Made by a program: the position numbers and the translations under genes
The notes under the pieces: generated by a model
Database searches by the model: none
The model's input: only the letters and a program-made list of their open reading frames with translations
What the model was told of the DNA's origin: nothing
Part shown: positions 1 through 8,531 of the stretch, one piece after another
Layout: every line of letters begins with the position of its first letter
Numbering within the stretch: the first letter of the stretch is position 1
Origin: JAPULR01 sp965238215
GTDB taxonomy: Bacteria > Chloroflexota > Dehalococcoidia > Lucifugimonadales > GCA-2712585
Length of the DNA: 64,000 nucleotides
Assembly (NCBI GenBank): GCA_965238215.1
Contig: OZ250180.1
Coordinates: forward strand, 620,001-684,000
Direction of reading: 5' to 3'

Positions 1-222
1 ACCTATCAGGTCCCCATTGAAGTTCCCTCTAATCGCAGCGAGGCTCTCGCCATGCGGTGGCTCATCCTCGCTGCCCGTGCCCGCCGCAACATGCCCATGC
101 AAAGGCGTCTCGCTCTCGAGCTCATGGACGCCGCCCGCGCCGAGGGAACCGCAGTCAAACGCAAAGAAGACCTGCACAGAATGGCAGAGGCCAACCGCGC
201 ATTCGTACACTACAGGTGGTAG
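1..222 (+). CDS. rpsG: 30S ribosomal protein S7 (3' part)
   Basis: The window opens inside this gene. Frame 1 reads 73 residues to a TAG at 220-222 and ends in the S7 C-terminal signature HRMAEANRAFVHYRW. S7 binds the 3' major domain of 16S rRNA and nucleates assembly of the 30S head. The N-terminal half lies outside the window. It sits 38 bases before fusA, the usual rpsL-rpsG-fusA (str) order. Confidence 0.96.
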   Translation, partial: TYQVPIEVPSNRSEALAMRWLILAARARRNMPMQRRLALELMDAARAEGTAVKRKEDLHRMAEANRAFVHYRW

Positions 223-260
223 GGGGAGTAGCCAACAGCCCAGGCCGGAAGCCTCACGCC

Positions 261-2324
261 ATGTCTAATCCTCTCCCTATAAACAGGGTCCGAAATATCG
301 GATTCATCGCACACATTGACGCCGGTAAGACCACGGTTACCGAGCGTGTGCTCTTCGTTACCGGCCGTACCTACAAGATAGGCCAGGTAGACCTCGGCAC
401 CGCCGTCATGGACTGGATGCCCCAGGAGCGGGAGCGCGGCATTACCATCACCGCCGCCGCCACCACTACCCTGTGGAAGAACTACCAGATCAACGTCATT
501 GACACCCCCGGCCACGTGGACTTCACCGCTGAGGTGGAACGGAGCCTCCGAGTCCTCGACGGCGGCGTTGTAGTTCTCGATTCCGTCGCTGGCGTTCAGC
601 CCCAATCCGAGACAGTCTGGCGCCAGGCCGACAAGTATCGCGTGCCCCGCATCTGCTTCGTCAATAAGATGGACCGGGTGGGCGCCGATTTCGAGCGCAC
701 CATCCACTCCATGCGACATCGACTAAAAGCCAATCCCCTCGCCGTCCAGATGCCCATGGGCCAAGAGGCCGAGTTCGAAGGCGTTTTGGACCTTATGGGA
801 GAGCGGGCCTACTACTACCGGAACGGCGGCCCCAGCTTCGAAGAAGGGCCCATCCCTTCCGAACACGTGGAGGACTTCCGCCGCTACCGGGACGCCATGA
901 TAGAGCGCATCGTGGAAACGGAAGACGCCCTCATGATCCGGTACCTGGAGGGCGAAGACATCCCCGTCGACGACCTGAAGAACGCCCTACGCAAGGCAAC
1001 CATCGCCCGACGGCTCGTACCCGTCCTTTGCGGCAGCGCCCTCAGGACTTACGGAATCCAGCCCCTCCTGGACGCTGTTTTGGACTATTTGCCCTCCCCC
1101 GCCGACGTGCCTCCCGTTGAGGGTGCCAACCCTCACACCGATGAAGTGGAAGTACGCCCTGCCCACCCCAACGCGCCCTTCTCCGCCCTCGCAATGAAAG
1201 TAATCACCGACCCCTACGTGGGCCGGCTCGTCTATCTTCGGATCTACTCCGGCACCGTTAAGTCCGGCGCCATGGTCTACAACGCCACCAAGGGCCGACG
1301 AGAGCGCTTGGGCCGTCTACTCCAGATGCACGCCAACCACCGGCGAGAGGTTGACGAAAGCGGCGCCGGTCATATCGCCGCTGCAATAGGACTCAAGAAC
1401 ACCTTTACCGGCGACACTATCTGCGAAGAGGACTACCCCGTTATTCTGGAACCTCCAACCTTCCCCGCCCCCGTTATCTCCCTGGCCATCGAGCCCATAA
1501 CCCAGGCAGACCGGGATAAGCTCATGGCATCCATCGGCAAGCTGGTGGAAGAAGACCCCACGTTCCTCGTGCGCCACGACGAAGAGACGGGCCAGACCAT
1601 CATTTCCGGCATGGGAGAGCTTCATCTGGAGGTCTTTGTCGACCGGCTCCGCCGTGAGTTCGGCGTCGGAGCCAACGTCGGCCAGCCCAAGGTCTCCTAC
1701 CGCGAGACCATCACCATCCCGGTCCGCGCCCAGGGACGCTTCGTCCGGCAGACCGGCGGCCACGGTCAGTTCGGGGACGTTGTCATCCGAATTGAACCCT
1801 TGGACCGCGGCGAAGGCCTTATATTTGAGAATCGTATCAGCGGCGGCGTCATTCCCCAGCAGTTCATCAGGCCCGTGGAACAGGGTGTCATGCAGGCCGC
1901 CGAAAACGGCTCAGTGGCCGGCTACCAGGTGGTAGACATGAAGGTCTCCCTGGTCGACGGCAGCTTCCACCCCGTTGACTCCTCCGAGATCGCCTTCCGG
2001 GCCGCCGGCTCCATGGCCTTCCGGGAAGCTTTCAGAAAGGGCAAGCCCATCCTTCTAGAACCAATCATGGAGATGGAAGTAGTTACCCCAGCAGAGTTCC
2101 TGGGGTCAGTCCTGGGCGACCTGAACTCCCGCCGCGCCCAGATCCAGACCATCGAGGGGGGCGAGGCCATCCAGCAGATTCGCGTCCTGGTTCCCTTGGC
2201 GGAATCCTTCCGATATGCCGGGATCCTGCGCTCCATTACCCAGGGGCGTGCGTCACATACCATGGAGTTCAAGTACTATCAACCCGTTCCCAGCGGCCAT
2301 CTTCAGGACATCCTTAAGCGTTAG
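261..2324 (+). CDS. fusA: Translation elongation factor G
   Basis: GTPase that drives ribosome translocation and, with RRF, recycling. The 687-residue length fits EF-G. The G motifs are visible in order: AHIDAGKTT (residues 17-25), RERGITI, DTPGHVD, NKMD and GSAL, followed by the beta-barrel and domains III-V. The frame stays open upstream, but the ATG at 261 was chosen because MSNPLPINRVRNIGFIAHID matches the normal EF-G N-terminus. The upstream extension overlaps the end of rpsG and looks non-coding. No clear Shine-Dalgarno sits right in front of it. The following gene is rpsJ rather than tuf. Confidence 0.97.
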   Translation: MSNPLPINRVRNIGFIAHIDAGKTTVTERVLFVTGRTYKIGQVDLGTAVMDWMPQERERGITITAAATTTLWKNYQINVIDTPGHVDFTAEVERSLRVLDGGVVVLDSVAGVQPQSETVWRQADKYRVPRICFVNKMDRVGADFERTIHSMRHRLKANPLAVQMPMGQEAEFEGVLDLMGERAYYYRNGGPSFEEGPIPSEHVEDFRRYRDAMIERIVETEDALMIRYLEGEDIPVDDLKNALRKATIARRLVPVLCGSALRTYGIQPLLDAVLDYLPSPADVPPVEGANPHTDEVEVRPAHPNAPFSALAMKVITDPYVGRLVYLRIYSGTVKSGAMVYNATKGRRERLGRLLQMHANHRREVDESGAGHIAAAIGLKNTFTGDTICEEDYPVILEPPTFPAPVISLAIEPITQADRDKLMASIGKLVEEDPTFLVRHDEETGQTIISGMGELHLEVFVDRLRREFGVGANVGQPKVSYRETITIPVRAQGRFVRQTGGHGQFGDVVIRIEPLDRGEGLIFENRISGGVIPQQFIRPVEQGVMQAAENGSVAGYQVVDMKVSLVDGSFHPVDSSEIAFRAAGSMAFREAFRKGKPILLEPIMEMEVVTPAEFLGSVLGDLNSRRAQIQTIEGGEAIQQIRVLVPLAESFRYAGILRSITQGRASHTMEFKYYQPVPSGHLQDILKR

Positions 2325-2335
2325 CAGAGCATTAT

Positions 2336-2668
2336 ATGGTAAGACAAGCAGCCCAAAGCACAACTTCCCAAAAGATACGAATAGTCCTAAAGGCCTTCGA
2401 CCATAAGACCTTGGACCTTTCGGCCACTCAGATTGTGGAGACGGCGGAACAGACGGGCGCAGTAGTGGCCGGTCCTGTTCCGCTGCCCACCCACATTCGC
2501 CGCTTCTGCGTCATTCGCTCCCCCCACATCGACAAGGACTCCCGAGAGCATTTCGAGATTCGCACCCATAAGAGGCTGATTGACATTCTGGAACCCACCA
2601 CCAAGACCATTGACGCTCTCACCCGCCTGAATCTACCGGCGGGTGTGGACATCTCCATTAAGCTTTAG
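2336..2668 (+). CDS. rpsJ: 30S ribosomal protein S10
   Basis: S10 is a 30S head protein and in many bacteria also the NusE partner in antitermination. The 110-residue product has the S10 core (KIRIVLKAFDHKTLD, then GPVPLPTHIRRFCVIRSPH and SREHFEIRTHKRLIDI) and a slightly long N-terminus of about 12 residues. It starts 11 bases after fusA and opens the S10 gene block. Confidence 0.97.
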   Translation: MVRQAAQSTTSQKIRIVLKAFDHKTLDLSATQIVETAEQTGAVVAGPVPLPTHIRRFCVIRSPHIDKDSREHFEIRTHKRLIDILEPTTKTIDALTRLNLPAGVDISIKL

Positions 2669-2686
2669 GACAAGAAAACTCAAAAC

Positions 2687-3310
2687 GTGATTAGAGCAAT
2701 TTTAGGCAAGAAGCTGGGCATGACCCAGTATATATATGAAGACGGACGCATGGTTCCGGTCACCGTCATAGAGGCGGGTCCATGCATTGTGACCCAAATT
2801 AGGACCTCCAATAAGGACGGATACGAGAGCGCCCAGCTGGGATTCGGACAAACGAAAAAACTCAACCGTCCCATGCGGGGCCATCTGAAGAACAACGGCC
2901 CCTTCCGTTACCTGCGAGAAGTCCCCGTGAAGAGCCTAGATGGGCTGGAAGTGGGACAGGAAGTCGGGCCCGGCATATTCGAGGCCGGCGAGCGGGTGGC
3001 CGTAGTCGGATACTCTCGCGGGCGGGGCTTCCAAGGTACCGTCAAGCGTCACGGCTTTGGCGGTGGCGACCGCACCCACGGCCAGTCCGACCGCCTTCGC
3101 GCTCCCGGCTCTATCGGAATGGGCACCACTCCCGGCCGTGTGTTCAAGGGCAAGAAGATGTCCGGTCACATGGGCAACGCGCGAATCACCGTCAAGAACC
3201 TGGAGGTGGTCCAGGTCAATTCGGACCGCAACCTGTTGCTGGTTAAGGGCGGCGTTCCCGGCGCTCCCCAAGGCCTGCTTATAGTCAAGAAATTGGAGAA
3301 AGGCGAGTAG
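2687..3310 (+). CDS. rplC: 50S ribosomal protein L3
   Basis: An early-assembly 50S protein that reaches toward the peptidyl-transferase centre. The 207-residue length is normal. The start is a GTG at 2687 giving MIRAILGKKLGMTQ, the family N-terminus. The basic loop with GFGGGDRTHGQSDRLRAPGS and the GRVFKGKKMSGHMG stretch are intact. It lies 18 bases after rpsJ. Confidence 0.97.
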   Translation: MIRAILGKKLGMTQYIYEDGRMVPVTVIEAGPCIVTQIRTSNKDGYESAQLGFGQTKKLNRPMRGHLKNNGPFRYLREVPVKSLDGLEVGQEVGPGIFEAGERVAVVGYSRGRGFQGTVKRHGFGGGDRTHGQSDRLRAPGSIGMGTTPGRVFKGKKMSGHMGNARITVKNLEVVQVNSDRNLLLVKGGVPGAPQGLLIVKKLEKGE

Positions 3311-3328
3311 TTCGCCCAAGGCACAGAT

Positions 3329-4159
3329 ATGGAGCTTGAACTAAAAGATATCAACGGTCGCGTGGTGGGGGAAGTCCCCGTCAGCCAGACCCTCTTTGGC
3401 GCGCCCTTCAACGCCAGCCTGGTGCATCAAGCCCTGGTCATGTACCAGCTCAACCGGCGTCAGGGCACCCACAAGGTGAAGGTGCGAAGCGAGGTTTCCG
3501 GCGGCGGCGCCAAGCCCTGGCGGCAGAAGCACACTGGCCGCGCTCGCCACGGCAGCATCCGCTCGCCCATCTGGAGGCACGGCGGCGTCACCTTTGGCCC
3601 CCACCCTCGGAGCTACCGCCGCGGCATGCCCAAGCGCATGCGCCATCTGGCCCTCCGTTGCGTCCTAGCCCAGAAGCTGGAAGCCGGTCGCATCATCCTC
3701 GTTCAGGATTTCGACGGCATAACAGGCCGCACCAAGGATATGGTGCAGGCCCTCAAGAACCTCCAGACCACCAGCTCCACCCTCATCCTTACCACAGCGT
3801 CGGAGAGCAACGTCGTACGCTCCGCCCGAAACATCCCGCGGGTCTGGACCATGCCCGCCAACCTCCTCAACGCCGGAGAACTGCTCAAGCGCAGCAACCT
3901 GCTTCTGACGCTGGACTCCCTCCGTCGCGCCGAGGAACTTTGGGGCGAAGGGGCCGACATCGTTCAGGTGTTGCCCATAGGAACTTCCGCCGTTACGCAG
4001 GAAAACTACGAGGACGAAGAGCCGGAAGTCATTTCCCAGCCTCTGCTTCAAGAATCCCCTGAGTCCACAGATGTTGCTCTTGACGAGGGAGCCACCTATG
4101 ACGCCCCGGACACCACGAACCACGATGGCGAAGCAGGAAACCGGGAAGGGGAGGCCTAG
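3329..4159 (+). CDS. rplD: 50S ribosomal protein L4 with acidic C-terminal tail
   Basis: L4 lines the peptide exit tunnel through its extended basic loop, seen here as GGGAKPWRQKHTGRARHGS. The protein is 276 residues against about 205 in most bacteria. The excess is a C-terminal tail from about residue 215, rich in Glu, Asp, Ser and Thr with almost no basic residues. The tail resembles the acidic tails of S3, S17 and L30 in the same operon. Its function is unknown. The reading frame is intact and in register with its neighbours, so the tail is unlikely to be a sequencing artefact. Confidence 0.95.
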   Translation: MELELKDINGRVVGEVPVSQTLFGAPFNASLVHQALVMYQLNRRQGTHKVKVRSEVSGGGAKPWRQKHTGRARHGSIRSPIWRHGGVTFGPHPRSYRRGMPKRMRHLALRCVLAQKLEAGRIILVQDFDGITGRTKDMVQALKNLQTTSSTLILTTASESNVVRSARNIPRVWTMPANLLNAGELLKRSNLLLTLDSLRRAEELWGEGADIVQVLPIGTSAVTQENYEDEEPEVISQPLLQESPESTDVALDEGATYDAPDTTNHDGEAGNREGEA

Positions 4160-4167
4160 CCAGTAAA

Positions 4168-4452
4168 ATGGAACTTCAACAGGTGTTGGTCAAGCCCCTT
4201 ATCACGGAAAAAAGCACCCTCCTTCAGGAGGAGGGCAAGTACGTCTTCCACGTGGCCCCCAGGGCCAACAAGGTGCAGATTCGAGAAGCCGTTCAGAAAT
4301 CCTTTGGCGTCGTGGTGATTGATGTTAATATATTAAAGGTCCGAGGGAAGATGAAGCGATACGGCCCAAAGCTCGCCCGCACCCCCGATATGAAGAAGGC
4401 TGTAGTAACCCTGCGCCCCGGCGACAGGATACAACTGATAGAGGGTCTGTAG
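4168..4452 (+). CDS. rplW: 50S ribosomal protein L23
   Basis: L23 sits at the tunnel exit and is the docking site for trigger factor and SRP. The 94 residues begin with the family pattern VLVKPLITEKSTLLQEEGKYVFHV. The gene is 8 bases after rplD and 2 bases before rplB, consistent with the S10 operon. Confidence 0.97.
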   Translation: MELQQVLVKPLITEKSTLLQEEGKYVFHVAPRANKVQIREAVQKSFGVVVIDVNILKVRGKMKRYGPKLARTPDMKKAVVTLRPGDRIQLIEGL

Positions 4453-4454
4453 AG

Positions 4455-5294
4455 ATGCCCCTTAGAATACCTAATCCGCGAACCCCCGGCACCCGCAACG
4501 CGGCGCTGCCGACCTTTACGGATATCACCCGCAAGACGCCGGAGAAGTCACTCCTCCGGCCCTTGAAAAAGCACGCCGGCCGCAATAACACCAACCGCAT
4601 TACCATGCGGCGCAGGGGTGGCGGCAGTAAGCGCCACTACAGGCTCATCGACTTCAAGCGGAACAAGGACGGCATTCCCGGCACTGTTGTTTCCGTGGAG
4701 TACGACCCTAACCGCACCGCGCGTATCGCCCTCATCAGTTACGCCGATGGCGAAAAGCGGTACATCCTCTCGCCCCTTGGGCTGACTCCCGGGGCGAAGG
4801 TGTCGTCCGGCCCCAACGCCGGCATCAGCCCCGGCAACTGCCTCCCCATCCGGCTTATCCCCACCGGTACCCTGGTGCATAACCTGGAACTGGAAGCAGG
4901 CCGGGGCGCAAAGATGGTCCGCAGCGCCGGAACCGCCGCCCAGATCTTATCTCGAGAAGACGTATACGTGCTCATCCGGCTGCCCTCCGGGGAAATACGG
5001 CGCGTCCCCGCCAACTGCCGCGCAACCATCGGCCAACTGAGCAACGTTGATCACAAGAACATCATCTGGGGCAAGGCCGGCAAGACCCGGCACCGCGGCA
5101 GAAGGCCCAAAGTGCGCGGTTCCGCCATGAACCCCAACGACCATCCCCACGGGGGCGGCGAAGGCAAGGCCGGCATCGGAATGCCAGGCCCCAAGACCCC
5201 CTGGGGCAAGCCCGCCCTGGGATACCGCACCCGCAAGAAGCGCAAGCCCACCACACTAATCGTCCGAGGCAGACGTAGGGGAAAGAGAAGATAG
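4455..5294 (+). CDS. rplB: 50S ribosomal protein L2
   Basis: L2 is needed for subunit association and peptidyl-transferase function. The 279-residue length is normal. The RGGGSKRHYRLIDFKR block is present near residues 53-70, and the conserved MNPNDHPHGGGEG segment near residue 220 includes the family's key histidine. The C-terminus is basic. Confidence 0.97.
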   Translation: MPLRIPNPRTPGTRNAALPTFTDITRKTPEKSLLRPLKKHAGRNNTNRITMRRRGGGSKRHYRLIDFKRNKDGIPGTVVSVEYDPNRTARIALISYADGEKRYILSPLGLTPGAKVSSGPNAGISPGNCLPIRLIPTGTLVHNLELEAGRGAKMVRSAGTAAQILSREDVYVLIRLPSGEIRRVPANCRATIGQLSNVDHKNIIWGKAGKTRHRGRRPKVRGSAMNPNDHPHGGGEGKAGIGMPGPKTPWGKPALGYRTRKKRKPTTLIVRGRRRGKRR

Positions 5295-5297
5295 TTC

Positions 5298-5564
5298 ATG
5301 TCACGCTCCACTAAGAAGGGACCTTACGTGCATCCCAAGCTCGTGAAGAAGGTCCTCAACGCCCAGCGCGCCAGCTCCAAGACCATCATTCGCACCTGGT
5401 CCAGAGCCTCCACTATCATGCCTGAGATGATAAGTCTCACCATTGCCGTCCATGACGGCAGGCGGCACGTTCCTATCTTCATAACCGAGAATATGGTGGG
5501 CCACAAGCTCGGCGAATTCGCCCCCACCCGCACCATGCGCGGCGCCGGAAGAGGTCCCCGCTAG
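5298..5564 (+). CDS. rpsS: 30S ribosomal protein S19
   Basis: A 30S head protein that contacts S13 and the A-site tRNA region. 88 residues; begins MSRSTKKGPYV and carries the C-terminal GHKLGEFAPTRT signature. Starts 3 bases after rplB. Confidence 0.97.
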   Translation: MSRSTKKGPYVHPKLVKKVLNAQRASSKTIIRTWSRASTIMPEMISLTIAVHDGRRHVPIFITENMVGHKLGEFAPTRTMRGAGRGPR

Positions 5565-5566
5565 TC

Positions 5567-5917
5567 ATGGTTGCAGTGCAGGCAGTGTCCAAGCAGGTCG
5601 GCGTTTCCCAAAAGCGCGTTATGCCCATTCTTGCCCTGGTGCGGGGCAAGCAGGTAAACGAGGCCGTGAACATCCTGGAACTCTCCTCGTCGCCCTGGGC
5701 CAAGGTAGTCGCTAAAACGGTAAAGTCCGCCGCCGCCAACGCAGAAAATAACCTGCTGGCCGATAGGGACAGCCTGCGCATAGTTCGAATCACTGCAGAC
5801 GTTGCCCCCTCCATGCGCCGCTTCAAGCCCCACGCCCGCGGTCGGGTCGGTCGAATGCACCGAAGATCATGCCACATTACCGTAGTCGTGGACGAGGAGG
5901 CGCCCAATGGGGCATAA
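5567..5917 (+). CDS. rplV: 50S ribosomal protein L22
   Basis: L22 spans the 50S subunit and its beta hairpin forms the exit-tunnel constriction with L4. 116 residues with the hairpin/tail pattern RFKPHARGRVGRMHRRSCHI. Its 3' end overlaps rpsC by 11 bases, suggesting translational coupling. Confidence 0.97.
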   Translation: MVAVQAVSKQVGVSQKRVMPILALVRGKQVNEAVNILELSSSPWAKVVAKTVKSAAANAENNLLADRDSLRIVRITADVAPSMRRFKPHARGRVGRMHRRSCHITVVVDEEAPNGA

Positions 5918-6659
5918 AACCCATCCCATAGGCTTTCGCTTGGGCATCAACAAGACTTGGTCGGCCAACTGGTTCGTACCCAAGGCCAGACAGTACCGTG
6001 AGCTGGTCCTTGGCGATCTCACCATCCGCGACGAAGTCAAGAAAGCGTACAGCGGCTTCTCCGACGCCGGCATTGCCTCCGTCGAGATAGCGCGCCACAG
6101 CCAGAACCTCGTCATCAACATCCACTCCGCCCGCCCTGGTATCCTCATCGGCAGGGACGGCGAGCGAGTCAAACGACTGCGCGCCAACCTGGAGAGGATA
6201 ACCGGTAAGCGCATCCAGCTGAACATCCTCGAGATTCAGCAGCCCGAGCTAAACGCCTATCTGGTCGCCAAGAACATCGCCGACCAGCTCACCCGCCGCG
6301 TCGCCTACCGGCGCGCGCTAAGGCAGGCCCTCCAGCGCACCATGCAAGGCGGTGCCCAGGGCATCAAGATTGTCGTCAAGGGCAGGATCATGGGGTCGGA
6401 AATCGCCCGCACCGAGCGTGTAATGGAAGGCCGCGTGCCCCTTCACACTCTAAACGCCGACATCGACTACAACTACGCCGAGGCCTCCACCGTAATGGGG
6501 CAGATTGGCGTGAAAGTCTGGGTCTACAAGGGCAACATCGAGCCGGAACCTGCGCCGGAGCAGATGGAGGAGATGGAGACCATCGAGGTCACAGTTCACG
6601 CCGACGACCCACAGGAAGACGATATCGCCGCAGTGGAGGCGCAAGATGTTGCAGCCTAA
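5907..6659 (+). CDS. rpsC: 30S ribosomal protein S3 with acidic C-terminal tail
   Basis: S3 forms part of the mRNA entry tunnel. The 250-residue protein begins MGHKTHPIGFRLG and has the KH domain with the GRDG loop near residues 80-83 and the C-terminal domain with the KGRIMGSEIARTE segment. The last 40 or so residues are an acidic tail with repeated E/D-rich pieces. It overlaps rplV at its start and rplP by 14 bases at its end. Confidence 0.97.
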   Translation: MGHKTHPIGFRLGINKTWSANWFVPKARQYRELVLGDLTIRDEVKKAYSGFSDAGIASVEIARHSQNLVINIHSARPGILIGRDGERVKRLRANLERITGKRIQLNILEIQQPELNAYLVAKNIADQLTRRVAYRRALRQALQRTMQGGAQGIKIVVKGRIMGSEIARTERVMEGRVPLHTLNADIDYNYAEASTVMGQIGVKVWVYKGNIEPEPAPEQMEEMETIEVTVHADDPQEDDIAAVEAQDVAA

Positions 6660-7080
6660 GCGAGTCAAGTTCCGCAAGGTAATGCGGGGCCGGATGAAGG
6701 GAAAAGCCACCACGGGCAGCACCGTCAACTTTGGTGACTACGGTCTCAAGGCCATGGAAGCCTGCTGGCTTACTGCACGGCAGATAGAGGCCGGTCGCGT
6801 TGCCATAACCCGCCACCTCCGTCGCGGCGGCAAGGTCTGGGTGCGCGTCTTCCCAGATAAGTCCGTTACCAAAAAGCCCGCCGAAACCCGCATGGGCGGC
6901 GGCAAGGCCAACGTGGACTATTGGGTCGCTGTAGTCAAGCCCGGCAAGATCCTCTTCGAGGTCATGGGCGCGGAGCGAAGTCAGGTGACCGAAGCCATGC
7001 GTCTCGCTTCCCACAAGCTGCCCATTGCCACCAGGATGGTCACCAGGGACAACCTAGCATCCCTGATAGGCTCGGAGTAG
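6646..7080 (+). CDS. rplP: 50S ribosomal protein L16
   Basis: L16 lies near the A- and P-site tRNAs at the base of the central protuberance. 144 residues with the normal N-terminus MLQPKRVKFRKVMRGRMKG and the GGGKANVDYWVAVVKPG stretch. The ATG lies inside the last codons of rpsC. Confidence 0.97.
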   Translation: MLQPKRVKFRKVMRGRMKGKATTGSTVNFGDYGLKAMEACWLTARQIEAGRVAITRHLRRGGKVWVRVFPDKSVTKKPAETRMGGGKANVDYWVAVVKPGKILFEVMGAERSQVTEAMRLASHKLPIATRMVTRDNLASLIGSE

Positions 7081-7087
7081 AATCCCC

Positions 7088-7291
7088 ATGCGAATAGACG
7101 ATATTAGAGAGCTTTCCGACCAGGTTATACAGAGGCAGCTAGACAACACCCTGCGGGAACTCATGAACCTCAGATTTCGAAACGCCAGCCGGCAGCTGGC
7201 CAACAACGCCCAGATAGGCCAAGCCAAGAGGACTATAGCCCGCCTCCGTACAGTCGTGAGGGAGCGGGAGATTCAGGGGATTACCCTATGA
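7088..7291 (+). CDS. rpmC: 50S ribosomal protein L29
   Basis: A small helical exit-tunnel protein next to L23. 67 residues, with the family pattern LRELMNLRFRNASRQL followed by IGQAKRTIARLRTV. Its stop overlaps the rpsQ start by 4 bases (ATGA). Confidence 0.95.
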   Translation: MRIDDIRELSDQVIQRQLDNTLRELMNLRFRNASRQLANNAQIGQAKRTIARLRTVVREREIQGITL

Positions 7292-7851
7292 CCAAGGAAC
7301 GCCGAAAAGTAAGAACCGGCCGGGTCGTGTCCGACAAGATGGACAAGACTGTGGTCGTCGCCGTCCAGTGGAGCCAGCGCAACCGGCTTTACCAAAAGGC
7401 CGTGCGCCGCATTACCAAGTTCTACGCACACGATGCCACGAACGACTGCTCAACGGGAGACCTGGTTCGTATTGAGGAGACGCGTCCCATATCGCACCTC
7501 AAGAACTGGCGCGTGTTGGACGTCATAGAACGGCGAGAGGTGGCAGATGTCCGCCCAATGGAACTCGATAGGGCCTTCATGGAGTCCCAGATGCGCGGCC
7601 AGGACACAGAGGCCCAGGCTCCGGAAGAGGCCGTAGTCGTCACCGATGAGCCGGAACCGGACATCACCGAATCGGACGCGGCTGCTGAAGCCCTCGCCCT
7701 CGAGGAGGCCGTCGCTGAAATGGAAGCCATGGAGGACGACGAGGAACCAACGACCCTCGCCGCCGATGAAGAGACCATCGACATCGAACCCTCTGGCTCA
7801 GACGACGTTCCCTCTCTTAGTGAATCCCCAGAGAAAGAAAACCAGCTATGA
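7288..7851 (+). CDS. rpsQ: 30S ribosomal protein S17 with ~100-residue acidic C-terminal extension
   Basis: Residues 1 to about 85 are an ordinary S17 OB fold (RVVSDKMDKTVVVAV, then GDLVRIEETRPISHLKNWRV). S17 helps the early 5'-domain assembly of 16S rRNA. Residues about 90-187 are an extension rich in Glu, Asp, Ala, Thr and Pro with hardly any Lys or Arg, which doubles the usual length of about 85. The frame runs directly into the overlapping rplN start, so no frameshift is needed. The tail is low-complexity and probably disordered; its role is unknown. Confidence 0.95.
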   Translation: MTKERRKVRTGRVVSDKMDKTVVVAVQWSQRNRLYQKAVRRITKFYAHDATNDCSTGDLVRIEETRPISHLKNWRVLDVIERREVADVRPMELDRAFMESQMRGQDTEAQAPEEAVVVTDEPEPDITESDAAAEALALEEAVAEMEAMEDDEEPTTLAADEETIDIEPSGSDDVPSLSESPEKENQL

Positions 7852-8219
7852 TTCAGCCCTACACTCGCCTCACCGTTGCCGACAACAGCGGGGCCAAAAA
7901 GGTTATGTGCATCAACATCCCCGGCAGCAGCCGGCGTCGGTACGCCCGAGTGGGCGACATCATCGTCTGCTCCGTCAAGGAAGCAATGCCCGCCGCCGCC
8001 GTCAAGAAGGGCGAAGTGGTCCGCGCCGTCATAGTCCGTACCGCCAAGCCCTATATCCGGCCCGACGGCTCCCACATCCGCTTCGACGATAACGCCGCCG
8101 TCATAATGGCGGACCGGCAGAACAACCCCAGGGGTACCCGCATCTTCGGCCCCGTAGCTCGGGAACTACGGGAAAAAGGCTATATGAAAATTATCTCCCT
8201 GGCCCCGGAGGTGGTTTGA
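7848..8219 (+). CDS. rplN: 50S ribosomal protein L14
   Basis: L14 forms an intersubunit bridge and contacts L19. 123 residues starting MIQPYTRLTVADNSGAKKV, ending MKIISLAPEVV, the full family length. It overlaps rpsQ by 4 bases and rplX by 1 base. Confidence 0.97.
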   Translation: MIQPYTRLTVADNSGAKKVMCINIPGSSRRRYARVGDIIVCSVKEAMPAAAVKKGEVVRAVIVRTAKPYIRPDGSHIRFDDNAAVIMADRQNNPRGTRIFGPVARELREKGYMKIISLAPEVV

Positions 8220-8530
8220 TGAAGATCCGCAAGGGTGATACAGTCATGGTCATAGCCGGCAAGGACCAGTCCAAGCGTGGACGCGTGGAACGGGTTCTGC
8301 CCAAGAGGAATAGGGTGCTGGTGGAGGGAATCAACGTCATTACCCGCCACGTACGGGCCACCCCCGGCCTGAGACAGGGCGGCAGGATCCAGCAAGAGGC
8401 TCCCATACACCTATCAAACGTCATGCTGGTATGCAACCGGTGCGGTCAACCCGTCCGCGTCGGTTACAGAAGGCTGGACGACGGCGCCAAGGTGCGGGTC
8501 TGCCAAATGTGCAAGGAGACCATTAGCTAG
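8219..8530 (+). CDS. rplX: 50S ribosomal protein L24, zinc-ribbon type
   Basis: L24 initiates 50S assembly through its KOW motif, visible at the N-terminus (GDTVMVIAGKDQSKRGRVERVLP). The C-terminal part holds two CxxC pairs (CNRC and CQMC) separated by about 21 residues, a zinc-ribbon form found in many L24 proteins. The ATG at 8219 overlaps the rplN stop (TGATG); a TTG three bases upstream is possible but less likely. 103 residues. Confidence 0.96.
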   Translation: MKIRKGDTVMVIAGKDQSKRGRVERVLPKRNRVLVEGINVITRHVRATPGLRQGGRIQQEAPIHLSNVMLVCNRCGQPVRVGYRRLDDGAKVRVCQMCKETIS

Positions 8531-8531
8531 G

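Noticed and set aside
57..260. N-terminal extension of EF-G by 68 residues
   Set aside because: It overlaps the end of rpsG, is Pro/Arg-rich, and the standard EF-G N-terminus begins at the ATG at 261.
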